DNA of 8,077 nt from Anaerolineaceae bacterium (lineage in GTDB: Bacteria > Chloroflexota > Anaerolineae > Anaerolineales > Anaerolineaceae), in NCBI GenBank assembly GCA_003158355.1, contig PMIV01000215.1:1-8077 (forward strand), in the 5' to 3' direction. The notes under the pieces are model-generated. The model saw only the letters and a list, made by a program, of their open reading frames with translations. It had not been told where the DNA came from and did no database searches. The position numbers and the translations under genes were made by a program. Below are positions 1 to 5,842 of the stretch, piece after piece. Position 1 is the first letter of the stretch, and every line of letters starts with the position of its first letter.

Positions 1-2634
1 GCCGCCGCTGCCGCCCATCGCCTCCGCTGCCGCACGGACGATGTTGCCTGCGTTCAAGCCGCGTTTGATCAGATCATCGGTAACCGCGCAGATGATCAAG
101 GGGCGCTCATTGCTGACGCTGCCCAGCACCACCACCCCGGAGGGGTAACTTTGCCGGAAGAGATCGCACATTTGCCGCAAGGTATCACCGTCAGTGTTCT
201 TGAGGATAGCGGTCAGGACGGGAACACCCTGCACCAGCGGCACGTTGACCAGTTTTTTATTGAATTCTTCAGTAGCCCCTTCCGAGCGCAGCCTGCCAAT
301 TTCTTTGTTGGCATCTTCCAGACTGTCTTGCAGCCCGACAATTTTAACAGGGACTTCAACCAGCGGGCTGTTGAGCAGATGAGCCGCTTTCTTGAGCGCG
401 CGGTTGCGTTCGCGGATCAGTTCATAAGCAGCGTGGCCGGTGACCGCTTCGATACGGCGAATACCCGCGGCAGCGCTGCCCTCGCTGACGATGATGAAAG
501 TGCCGATATCACCAGTCTGAGCCACATGGGTACCGCCGCACAGTTCATAAGAAATACGGTTGCCCGGGTTGACGGTGACGGTGCGCACACGTTCGCCGTA
601 TTTTTCGCCAAACAGCGCCATCGCACCTTCATCCATGGCCTCCTGGCGGCTTTTTTCCACGATCGTAACCGGGTAATTGGCCAGGATGTCCTGGTTGACG
701 TCAAATTCGATGGCTTCGAGCACATCGGCAGGAATAGCCTCGGGGTGGGTAAAATCGAAGCGCAGGCGGTCCTGAGCCACCAGAGAGCCAGCCTGGCGGG
801 CATGGTCGCCCAGATGTTTGTGTAATTGTGCATGCAGCAAATGAGTGGCCGTGTGGTTGCGCATGGTATCCTTGCGCCGTTTCATATCCACATTAGCCAC
901 TGCCGCGTCGCCCACTTTGGGGGAGCCCTTTTCGACGGTACCCACGTGAATGATGACCCCGGCGGCCGGGCGGCGTACTTCATCCACGCTGATCACCCAG
1001 GAGCCATCTTTGGCTGTGATCAAGCCGGCATCGCTGCTCTGACCGCCCGATTCGATGTAAAACCCGGTACGCGGCAGGATCACTTCCACCGGTTGACCGA
1101 TCAATGCCTGTTCCAGTTCATCGCCTTCACTGAAAAGTGCCAGCACTTCGCCTTCACTTTCCAGCCATTCGTAAGGGTTATAAGCAACACCGGTCTGGGG
1201 CAGCTTCTCGCGGCTGACCAATTTTTCGAAAGCGCCGCGGTAGACTTCCACATCCCCGCCGCCCATCGAGCCAAAGGCTTTACCGGCGCCGGATTGCACT
1301 TTGTGCTCTTCCATGGCTGCTTTAAAACCTTCTTCATCCACTTCCAGGTCCACTTCGCGGGCCACATCGCGTGTGACTTCCAGCGGCAGGCCGTGAGTGG
1401 CGTATAGATCAAAGGCTTTGCCGCCGTCGAGCACTTTCTCGCCTTTTTTCTGCATCTCTTTCAATTGGTCGTTCAAATATCCCAGCCCGGATTCCACGGT
1501 ACGCATAAAGCGTTTTTCTTCGCGGGTCAGGTTATCCAGGATCGTCTGGCGGTTGCGTTCCAGTTCCGGGTAGGCGGCGCCGTAATTATCGATGACGACC
1601 TCGGCAAGCTTCGCCATGAAGGGTTCGTTCAAGCCAATTTTCGAAGCAAAGCGGGCGGCGCGGCGGATGATCATGCGGCACACGTAATTGCGCCCGATGT
1701 TCCCCGGCACAACCCCGTCAGCGATCAAGAATGTCACGGCGCGGGTATGATCGGCCACCACCCGGTACGGGGTGAAGTTGGCATCCATCTCCGCAACCGA
1801 GGTGTGGTTCAACTCACGGATCTTATCCATGATAGGAGTAAACAGATCGGTACGGTAGTTGGAGTTAACGTTTTGCATGATCGAGACAATGCGTTCAAAA
1901 CCCATGCCGGTGTCCACGTGGGTGGCCGGCAGCGGGTCAAACTGCGTCTGATTGATGCGGTTGTACTGCATGAAGACCAGGTTCCATATTTCGAGATAGC
2001 GTTTGCAATCGCCGTTGACGCGGCACACATGGCCGGGGACGCCTTGCTTGTCGCAGAAGGATTCACCGCGGTCGATGTGAATTTCGCTGCACGGCCCGCA
2101 TGGACCGGTTTCAGCCATCTCCCAGAAGTTCTCCTTGCGGCCATAATAAAGCACATGGTCAGGGAGCATTTTGGGCTGCGCCTGCCAATAACCGAAGGCT
2201 TCTTCATCGGCGGGTAAATTGCCTTTGTCGTCCTTGAAACAGGTGGTGTAAAGCAAGTTCGGATCCACTCCCCAGACCACGGTTAAGAGCTCCCAGGCCC
2301 AGGTGATCGCCTCTTTTTTGTAATAATCGCCAAAAGACCAGTTGCCCAGCATTTCAAAAAAAGTATGGTGAGAATCATCACGGCCAACATCGTCCAGATC
2401 ATTGTGCTTACCGGCAACGCGCATGCATTTCTGTGAATTTACAGCGCGGGTATAAGGTCTAACGTCCGTTCCCAGGAATACATCTTTAAATTGCACCATC
2501 CCCGCATTGGTAAAAAGCAGGGTCTGATCTCCGCCTGGCACCAGGGAAGAAGAAGGTACAAAAGTATGACCTTTGGATTTGAAAAAGTCGATAAAAGATT
2601 GCCGAATCTCGGAACCGGTCTTGGGTAAACTCAT
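1..2634 (-). CDS. alaS: Alanyl-tRNA synthetase, C-terminus cut by window edge
   Basis: Charges tRNA-Ala with alanine in the cytoplasm and hydrolyses mischarged Ser/Gly-tRNA-Ala. 878 codons are visible, starting MSLPKTGSEIR; the reading frame was spot-checked at several points and is continuous. The class II catalytic core is evident: GKHNDLDDVG (about residues 75-84), HHTFFEMLGNWSFGDYY (89-105), TGPCGPCSE (about 176-184) and motif 3 GMGFER (243-248). The editing domain has intact metal ligands: HTATH (His594, His598) and CGGTH (Cys699, His703). The DHHA1-like C-terminal domain ends in GGSGG at the edge; by comparison with E. coli AlaRS (876 aa) roughly 30-40 residues are missing. A Cys-containing insertion (Cys194, Cys204, Cys210) lies after the CGPC motif. 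I believe it is a known bacterial subtype feature. The ATG at 2632-2634 has AGGTG five bases upstream. It is transcribed divergently from the oxidoreductase operon. No T-box leader is visible. Family assignment is secure. Confidence 0.98.
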   Translation of the reverse strand, partial: MSLPKTGSEIRQSFIDFFKSKGHTFVPSSSLVPGGDQTLLFTNAGMVQFKDVFLGTDVRPYTRAVNSQKCMRVAGKHNDLDDVGRDDSHHTFFEMLGNWSFGDYYKKEAITWAWELLTVVWGVDPNLLYTTCFKDDKGNLPADEEAFGYWQAQPKMLPDHVLYYGRKENFWEMAETGPCGPCSEIHIDRGESFCDKQGVPGHVCRVNGDCKRYLEIWNLVFMQYNRINQTQFDPLPATHVDTGMGFERIVSIMQNVNSNYRTDLFTPIMDKIRELNHTSVAEMDANFTPYRVVADHTRAVTFLIADGVVPGNIGRNYVCRMIIRRAARFASKIGLNEPFMAKLAEVVIDNYGAAYPELERNRQTILDNLTREEKRFMRTVESGLGYLNDQLKEMQKKGEKVLDGGKAFDLYATHGLPLEVTRDVAREVDLEVDEEGFKAAMEEHKVQSGAGKAFGSMGGGDVEVYRGAFEKLVSREKLPQTGVAYNPYEWLESEGEVLALFSEGDELEQALIGQPVEVILPRTGFYIESGGQSSDAGLITAKDGSWVISVDEVRRPAAGVIIHVGTVEKGSPKVGDAAVANVDMKRRKDTMRNHTATHLLHAQLHKHLGDHARQAGSLVAQDRLRFDFTHPEAIPADVLEAIEFDVNQDILANYPVTIVEKSRQEAMDEGAMALFGEKYGERVRTVTVNPGNRISYELCGGTHVAQTGDIGTFIIVSEGSAAAGIRRIEAVTGHAAYELIRERNRALKKAAHLLNSPLVEVPVKIVGLQDSLEDANKEIGRLRSEGATEEFNKKLVNVPLVQGVPVLTAILKNTDGDTLRQMCDLFRQSYPSGVVVLGSVSNERPLIICAVTDDLIKRGLNAGNIVRAAAEAMGGSGG

Positions 2635-2638
2635 TTTT

Positions 2639-2643
2639 CACCT
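2639..2643 (-). promoter_or_regulatory. alaS ribosome binding site
   Basis: On the minus strand AGGTG is followed by AAAA and then the ATG at 2634-2632. Spacing is normal, and it supports this start over any internal Met. Confidence 0.7.
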
Positions 2644-2683
2644 ATCATGATTGTCTTCTGAAATTGTTCATAAACGCAGGTGA

Positions 2684-2712
2684 ATTATATTCGATGCCCG
2701 CCCGGCCTGCAA
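2684..2712 (-). promoter_or_regulatory. Candidate alaS promoter
   Basis: Read on the minus strand, TTGCAG (2712-2707) and a perfect TATAAT (2689-2684) are separated by 17 bp. The -35 box matches the sigma-70 consensus at only 3 of 6 positions, but the -10 box and spacing are ideal. It would give a 5' leader of roughly 40 nt. It lies back-to-back with the stronger divergent promoter at 2743-2770. Confidence 0.5.
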
Positions 2713-2742
2713 TATGAGTTTTAATTCCTTGACCAATCCCTC

Positions 2743-2770
2743 TTGACAGACCGGATCAAAAGTATATAAT
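2743..2770 (+). promoter_or_regulatory. Consensus sigma-70 promoter of the oxidoreductase-tetR operon
   Basis: TTGACA at 2743-2748 and TATAAT at 2765-2770 are both perfect consensus hexamers, separated by 16 bp. Transcription should start near 2777, giving a leader of about 58 nt before the chosen ATG. A promoter this strong needs a repressor to be off. The palindromes directly downstream and the tetR gene in the operon supply one. Confidence 0.85.
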
Positions 2771-2779
2771 AATATTCAT

Positions 2780-2808
2780 TGAACACTGGTTCATTGAATT
2801 ATTGTTCA
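2780..2808. promoter_or_regulatory. Tandem TetR-type operators
   Basis: Two 14-bp palindromes of the same design lie one base apart. TGAAC-ACTG-GTTCA (2780-2793) is perfect in its arms; TGAAT-TATT-GTTCA (2795-2808) has one arm mismatch. Their start points are 15 bp apart, and a further half-site TTCA at 2775-2778 keeps the same register. They cover the expected transcription start and initial transcribed region. A bound dimer pair would therefore block RNA polymerase. TetR regulators commonly bind short palindromes overlapping their own promoter. That the TetR at 4307-4885 is the ligand-responsive protein binding here is an inference from position. Confidence 0.7.
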
Positions 2809-2834
2809 TTATATTTCAAATGAAGAAGGCCATG

Positions 2835-4289
2835 ATGACAAAGAAAGTAGCAATTATTGGCGCCGGTCTGGCGGGGTTGAGTGCCGGTATCTATCTGCAG
2901 AAAAGCGGTATTGAGACAGAGATTTTTGAGTTGGCTCCCTGGGCTGGCGGTGTGTGTACCTCCTGGGAACGCCAGGGTTATCGCTTTGACGGCTGCATCC
3001 ATTGGATGGTCGGCACCAAACCGGGTACTGACTTTTACGAGCTTTACCGCGAAGTTGGAGCGCTGGCAGCAGATACGGTGATCTACGACGCCGAATCGAT
3101 CAAACAGGAAATAAATGGGATAACCTACGAAATTCCCCTGCGCATGCCGCAATTTAGAGAATACCTGCACTCACTTTCCGCGGCAGATACACAGCGGATC
3201 GACCGTTTCTGCGACGATGTGGATGCAATGGTCAACTCAAAAATGCCGGCAAAAAATCCGGCAAATCTCAGCGAACTGCTGAAAATGATGAGAGAGAGCA
3301 AGGGATTCATCAAGGTGATGCCGAAATATATCAAAATGAAAGTGGCTGATTTTGTCGAACCCTTCCAGAGCCAGGTGATCAAGAGGATCATCCTCAGCCT
3401 CATGCCCGCTAAGTTTTCCATGAGTGCTTTGATGATGATGTTGGGCACGCGCATGAGCGGCAATGCCGGCTACCCCCTGGGCGGTTCCCAGGAGGTGATG
3501 CACCGTATCGAAACCAATTACAGAGAATTGGGCGGCAAGATTCACTTCAACTCCAAAGTGGACAAGATCGTCATCGAAGCCGGAAAGGTCACCGGCATCC
3601 AAACAAAAGGCGAATTCTTCCCGGCTGATTTTGTGATTGCTGCCGGCGACGCCCACGATGCTCTGACGAACCTGCTGGGAGATCGCTACGTCCACCCCCA
3701 GTTGAATGAGATGCTCAAAAGCGCTCCGCTCTTCAGCTCGCTGGCCCTGATCTCATTCGGGCTAAACCAACAATTCGGCATTCCCTTTTCCACTTCGTAT
3801 GAAATTCCCGAAGGCCTCGAAGTGGCACCTGAAAAAATCACCCACGGATTTTCACTGCGCTCGTTCGATTTCGACCCCTCTGCCGCCCCGGCCGGATGCA
3901 GCAGCGTGATGGTCAGCCTTTCCGCGCCGCTGGAGTACTGGAATGAATTGCGGACCCGCGACATGGTGGAATACAAAAAACAAAAGCAGGTTCTGGCCGA
4001 CCGCGTGGCTGATGCTATCGAAAAACGCATTCCCGGTTTCAAAAAAGCCATCCAGGTCACAGATGTTGCCACCCCTGCCACTTACGTGCATCTGGTCAAT
4101 CTTTACCAGGGTTCTTTCGAAGGCTTCCTGCCCACGCCAAAGACGCTGACCACAACCTTTCGCAAGACCATCCCTGGCCTCCAGAACCTGGTCATGTGCG
4201 GACAGTGGCTCACGGCCGGCGGCGGCATCTGTTCTGCGATCCAGAGCGGTAAAGAAGCTGCCGAGCTCAGCCTGCGCATGTTAAAATAA
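2835..4289 (+). CDS. FAD-dependent oxidoreductase, phytoene desaturase/CrtI-like
   Basis: 484-residue flavoprotein of the phytoene dehydrogenase-related (COG1233-type) amine-oxidase superfamily. The N-terminal Rossmann fold shows GAGLAGLSAG (residues 9-18) for the FAD ADP moiety, with Glu32 at the end of strand 2 as the likely ribose-binding acid. A second glycine motif (APWAGG, 34-39) follows. A central GYPLGGSQ motif and a substrate-domain segment lie mid-protein. The C-terminal FAD-contact motif is GGGICSAIQSGKEAA (about 462-476), typical of CrtI, carotenoid isomerase and retinol-saturase-like proteins. Start choice: upstream in-frame TTG (2802) lies inside the operator, and ATG 2820 and 2832 are less well placed. 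AAGAAGG at 2823-2829 sits five bases before ATG 2835, giving MTKKVAIIGAG. First gene of an operon with tetR, 17 nt downstream. The substrate is unknown; no phytoene synthase or other carotenoid gene is nearby, so a carotenoid role should not be assumed. Confidence 0.88.
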   Translation: MTKKVAIIGAGLAGLSAGIYLQKSGIETEIFELAPWAGGVCTSWERQGYRFDGCIHWMVGTKPGTDFYELYREVGALAADTVIYDAESIKQEINGITYEIPLRMPQFREYLHSLSAADTQRIDRFCDDVDAMVNSKMPAKNPANLSELLKMMRESKGFIKVMPKYIKMKVADFVEPFQSQVIKRIILSLMPAKFSMSALMMMLGTRMSGNAGYPLGGSQEVMHRIETNYRELGGKIHFNSKVDKIVIEAGKVTGIQTKGEFFPADFVIAAGDAHDALTNLLGDRYVHPQLNEMLKSAPLFSSLALISFGLNQQFGIPFSTSYEIPEGLEVAPEKITHGFSLRSFDFDPSAAPAGCSSVMVSLSAPLEYWNELRTRDMVEYKKQKQVLADRVADAIEKRIPGFKKAIQVTDVATPATYVHLVNLYQGSFEGFLPTPKTLTTTFRKTIPGLQNLVMCGQWLTAGGGICSAIQSGKEAAELSLRMLK

Positions 4290-4306
4290 ACCACGGGAGT
4301 GTTACT

Positions 4307-4885
4307 TTGACCAAACGAGATCAACAGAAAGCCGATAGACGCGAACAGATACTGCAGTGCAGCCTGGATATGATCATAAGCCGCGGCTACGAAGCCATGA
4401 AGATTCGCGATATTGCCGAAAAATGCCAGATCAGTACCGGCCTATTCTTCAATTATTTCGCATCGAAAGAAGCAGTCTACGAAGAGTTGATCAAGATCGG
4501 GTTCTCCGGTCCGATGAGCGTGCTCAAATTGAACACGGAAGGGATTCGCCCGATCGAATTCTTCGAAAAGATGACCGAAGCCATCTTCCAGGCGCTGAAA
4601 ACCTATTCGCTCACTGCCAAAATGTTTCTGTTGATGTCGGATGCGCTCAAATCCGAAGGAGCGCCGGAAAGCATCAAAAAATTGATCTCCCAGTTTGATG
4701 TGACCACCCCCATCCTCCCAGTGATCCTCAGCGGCCAGGCTGCCGGGGAGATCAAACCGGGAGACCCGCTGGCGCTGACCATTGCTTACTGGGGAGCCGT
4801 CATGGGCATTGCCGAAAGTTATGCGCTTCACCCCGAGCTGCCCCTGCCCGAAAGTACCTGGGTGGTGGATATTCTCAGAGCGTGA
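4307..4885 (+). CDS. TetR/AcrR-family transcriptional repressor
   Basis: 192-residue protein of normal TetR length. The N-terminal DNA-binding domain spans about residues 11-57. A first helix (RREQILQCSLDMIISRG) leads to the helix-turn-helix: IRDIAEKCQIS (33-43), then recognition helix TGLFFNYFASKE (44-55), the characteristic family signature. The C-terminal two thirds is helical and variable, as expected for a ligand-binding and dimerisation domain. The start is TTG at 4307, chosen because GGGAG (4295-4299) lies seven bases upstream and the protein then begins just before the conserved helix; no ATG is suitably placed. It follows the oxidoreductase by 17 nt, so both are cotranscribed from the promoter at 2743-2770 and the product probably represses its own operon through the palindromes at 2780-2808. 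The ligand is unknown, perhaps the oxidoreductase substrate. Confidence 0.93.
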   Translation: MTKRDQQKADRREQILQCSLDMIISRGYEAMKIRDIAEKCQISTGLFFNYFASKEAVYEELIKIGFSGPMSVLKLNTEGIRPIEFFEKMTEAIFQALKTYSLTAKMFLLMSDALKSEGAPESIKKLISQFDVTTPILPVILSGQAAGEIKPGDPLALTIAYWGAVMGIAESYALHPELPLPESTWVVDILRA

Positions 4886-4904
4886 AAAACGCGTTGAAAA
4901 CTGC

Positions 4905-4941
4905 AAACAGCATCGGTGAGGTTTACCGGTGCTGTTTTGTT
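4905..4941 (+). terminator. Intrinsic terminator of the oxidoreductase-tetR operon
   Basis: A 13-bp stem with one G:T wobble: AAACAGCATCGGT (4905-4917) pairs with ACCGGTGCTGTTT (4925-4937) around a 7-nt loop, running into TTTTGTT. It begins 20 nt after the tetR stop codon. Its 3' arm and T-tract are also the left copy of the direct repeat described at 4928-4949. Confidence 0.88.
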
Positions 4942-4949
4942 GTCGAATC
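4928..4949 (+). repeat. Left copy of 22-bp direct repeat flanking the AT-rich islet
   Basis: Begins GGTGCTGTTTTG and ends TTGTCGAATC. It is identical to 5821-5842 at 20 of 22 positions; the differences are T/A at position 6 and G/T at position 12. It spans the terminator 3' arm, T-tract and the bases beyond. Confidence 0.65.
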
Positions 4950-4996
4950 TCAGCTCCTAGATCTCAATTATTTCGAATAAATTTCTTTTATTAGGT

Positions 4997-5039
4997 AAAT
5001 TTTCATGCTGATTTTGGCAGCTAAATATAATGAAAATTT
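4997..5039. repeat. Long inverted repeat / nested hairpin
   Basis: AAATTTTCAT (4997-5006) and ATGAAAATTT (5030-5039) are perfect 10-bp inverted arms. Directly inside the left arm, GCTG (5007-5010) pairs with CAGC (5018-5021) around a 7-nt loop, leaving an 8-nt bulge on the right side. No T-tract follows on either strand, so it is not a standard terminator. It could be an operator or an RNA structure; such AT-rich palindromes also arise by chance in low-GC DNA. Confidence 0.5.
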
Positions 5040-5100
5040 TGCAATAAAAAAGATGTGCGGATTATATTCGACACATTTTAGATTAGAAGTCGCAGAAAAT

Positions 5101-5109
5101 TGCTACAAT
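5101..5109 (+). promoter_or_regulatory. Possible extended -10 promoter for the islet gene
   Basis: TGCTACAAT matches the extended -10 pattern TGnTAnAAT. No convincing -35 hexamer lies 16-18 bp upstream. It would give a leader of roughly 110 nt. The AT-rich context makes chance matches likely. An alternative is ATGACA (5157-5162) with TATTTT (5180-5185) at 17-bp spacing. Confidence 0.3.
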
Positions 5110-5213
5110 ACAATAGTATTACCAGAAATTCTTTGCTAATTGGGAGTAATTATTTTATGACATAGAATTCAGATAAAAATATTTTCAGTATAAAATTAAT
5201 ATATTTCTCAAAT

Positions 5214-5219
5214 GGAGGG
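5214..5219 (+). promoter_or_regulatory. Strong ribosome binding site of the islet gene
   Basis: GGAGGG is followed by five bases and then ATG at 5225. The near-perfect Shine-Dalgarno match in otherwise AT-rich DNA is good evidence that the small ORF is translated and that this is its start. Confidence 0.8.
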
Positions 5220-5224
5220 AATTT

Positions 5225-5701
5225 ATGCCAGAAAATTTTGATAAAGATTTTTTCATTACGTTTTATGAAATCACTCAAAGTGAAATTACCAGATATCGTG
5301 ATCGTGAATGGCTCGTACCAGGAATATTTATTACGGGACTTTTTACACTTATAACATTTATGATAGGTAATACACATGCAGTGAAAAATTTTCCTTTTCT
5401 TCTTAGTTTGTTATTGTTTGGTTTAGCCTCTGGGAATTGTTACTTTCTTTTTTTTACCCATAAAAAATTAACTAAACAACGAAACATCCAAAAAAATCTC
5501 GAATTATTATTTAAAGAAAAAGGACTTTTTAAGAAAAAAATTTTCCCGTATAAAATTATAAAAACAAAAATTCCAAAAAAGGAATTTTCTAATCTAAATT
5601 GGAGTAAGGGAATTCTTAGCCATATAATTGTGTTTATTTCAACCGGATTCATTCTTTATTTTTTCGGTATCTCTGTAATTATTTTCGATTTTTTACATTG
5701 A
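5225..5701 (+). CDS. Small multi-pass membrane protein of unknown function
   Basis: 158 residues; I do not recognise the family. Three hydrophobic segments are visible: about 29-48 (WLVPGIFITGLFTLITFMIG), 56-77, and 130-157 at the very C-terminus. The first 28 residues look like a soluble amphipathic helix ending in a charged stretch, EITRYRDREW (20-29). The loop between segments two and three (about 78-128) is very lysine-rich and probably cytoplasmic by the positive-inside rule. No catalytic motif is apparent. Sampled lines run from about 18% to 40% GC, against more than 50% in neighbouring genes, and codons are A/T-ending; this suggests horizontal acquisition. The strong GGAGGG site argues against a spurious ORF. 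It stands alone between two terminator-like hairpins and inside a direct-repeat pair. The architecture recalls small membrane accessory or effector proteins of defence and toxin loci, but nothing in the sequence proves this. Confidence 0.75.
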   Translation: MPENFDKDFFITFYEITQSEITRYRDREWLVPGIFITGLFTLITFMIGNTHAVKNFPFLLSLLLFGLASGNCYFLFFTHKKLTKQRNIQKNLELLFKEKGLFKKKIFPYKIIKTKIPKKEFSNLNWSKGILSHIIVFISTGFILYFFGISVIIFDFLH

Positions 5702-5780
5702 GGTCATGATTAAGTAATTGAAAATTACCTCATATATTGGTTTGAATAATTTGGAAAAATAAGATTACTAAAAGAAAAAA

Positions 5781-5834
5781 TGAACTGCGCCCCACAAGTT
5801 GGACATCACCAACAGAAAGGGGTGCAGTTTTTTT
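5781..5834 (+). terminator. Two-tier hairpin with T-tract (terminator, IS-end-like)
   Basis: AACTGCGCCCC (5783-5793) pairs with GGGGTGCAGTT (5819-5829) with one G:T wobble. Within the loop GTTGG (5798-5802) pairs with CCAAC (5809-5813). Seven Ts follow (5828-5834) and an A-run precedes it, so it could terminate in both directions. It lies about 80 nt after the islet gene, for which it is the only good terminator. The outer arm, read as TGAACTGCGCCCC and then AAGTTGGACA, also resembles an IS3-family terminal repeat. Confidence 0.72.
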
Positions 5835-5842
5835 GTCGAATC
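5821..5842 (+). repeat. Right copy of 22-bp direct repeat flanking the AT-rich islet
   Basis: Begins GGTGCAGTTTTTTT and ends GTCGAATC. It matches 4928-4949 at 20 of 22 positions in the same orientation, 893 bp away. Like the left copy it covers the 3' arm and T-tract of a hairpin. Beyond it, similarity continues only weakly and with gaps (TCTCA follows both copies at slightly different distances). Confidence 0.65.

Larger units (their letters stand above)
4950..5224. other. AT-rich non-coding stretch upstream of the islet gene
   Basis: No credible gene was found on either strand here. Base composition drops abruptly after the tetR terminator and stays low through the following gene. Contents are a 10-bp inverted repeat (4997-5039), an extended -10-like element near 5101-5109, a second weak promoter-like pair near 5157-5185, and a two-codon ORF, ATGACATAG (5157-5165), preceded by GGGAG. 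Nothing else interpretable was seen. Confidence 0.6.

Noticed and set aside
151..2217. Long plus-strand open frames opposite alaS
   Set aside because: They run in codon register with alaS on the opposite strand, arise because alaS rarely uses TTA, CTA or TCA codons, lack ribosome sites and give low-complexity His/Phe/Val-rich proteins without family features.
2659..2670. TGAA-ATTG-TTCA palindrome in the alaS leader as a third TetR operator
   Set aside because: Its TGAA/TTCA half-sites are separated by four bases rather than six, so the geometry differs from the two operators at 2780-2808; short match likely by chance.
2635..2700. T-box or other riboswitch before alaS
   Set aside because: The leader is too short and shows no T-box consensus or terminator/antiterminator pair.
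2802..2834. Upstream TTG (2802), ATG (2820) and ATG (2832) starts for the oxidoreductase
   Set aside because: The TTG lies within the operator and has no ribosome site; the added residues are not part of the FAD fold. AAGAAGG is best spaced for ATG 2835.
5150..5652. Minus-strand ORFs across the AT-rich islet (5150-5377, 5440-5652)
   Set aside because: No ribosome sites, overlap the better-supported plus-strand gene, and long frames are compatible with its biased composition.
5699..5732. Inverted repeats just after the islet gene (TGAGGT/ACCTCA and GTAATT-GAA-AATTAC) as a terminator
   Set aside because: AT-rich, the two pairings compete with each other, and no T-tract follows; the hairpin at 5781-5834 is a far better terminator.
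4950..5820. CRISPR array, tRNA gene or origin in the AT-rich region
   Set aside because: No regularly spaced repeats, cloverleaf-like arms or clustered DnaA-box-like motifs were seen; low GC alone is not evidence.
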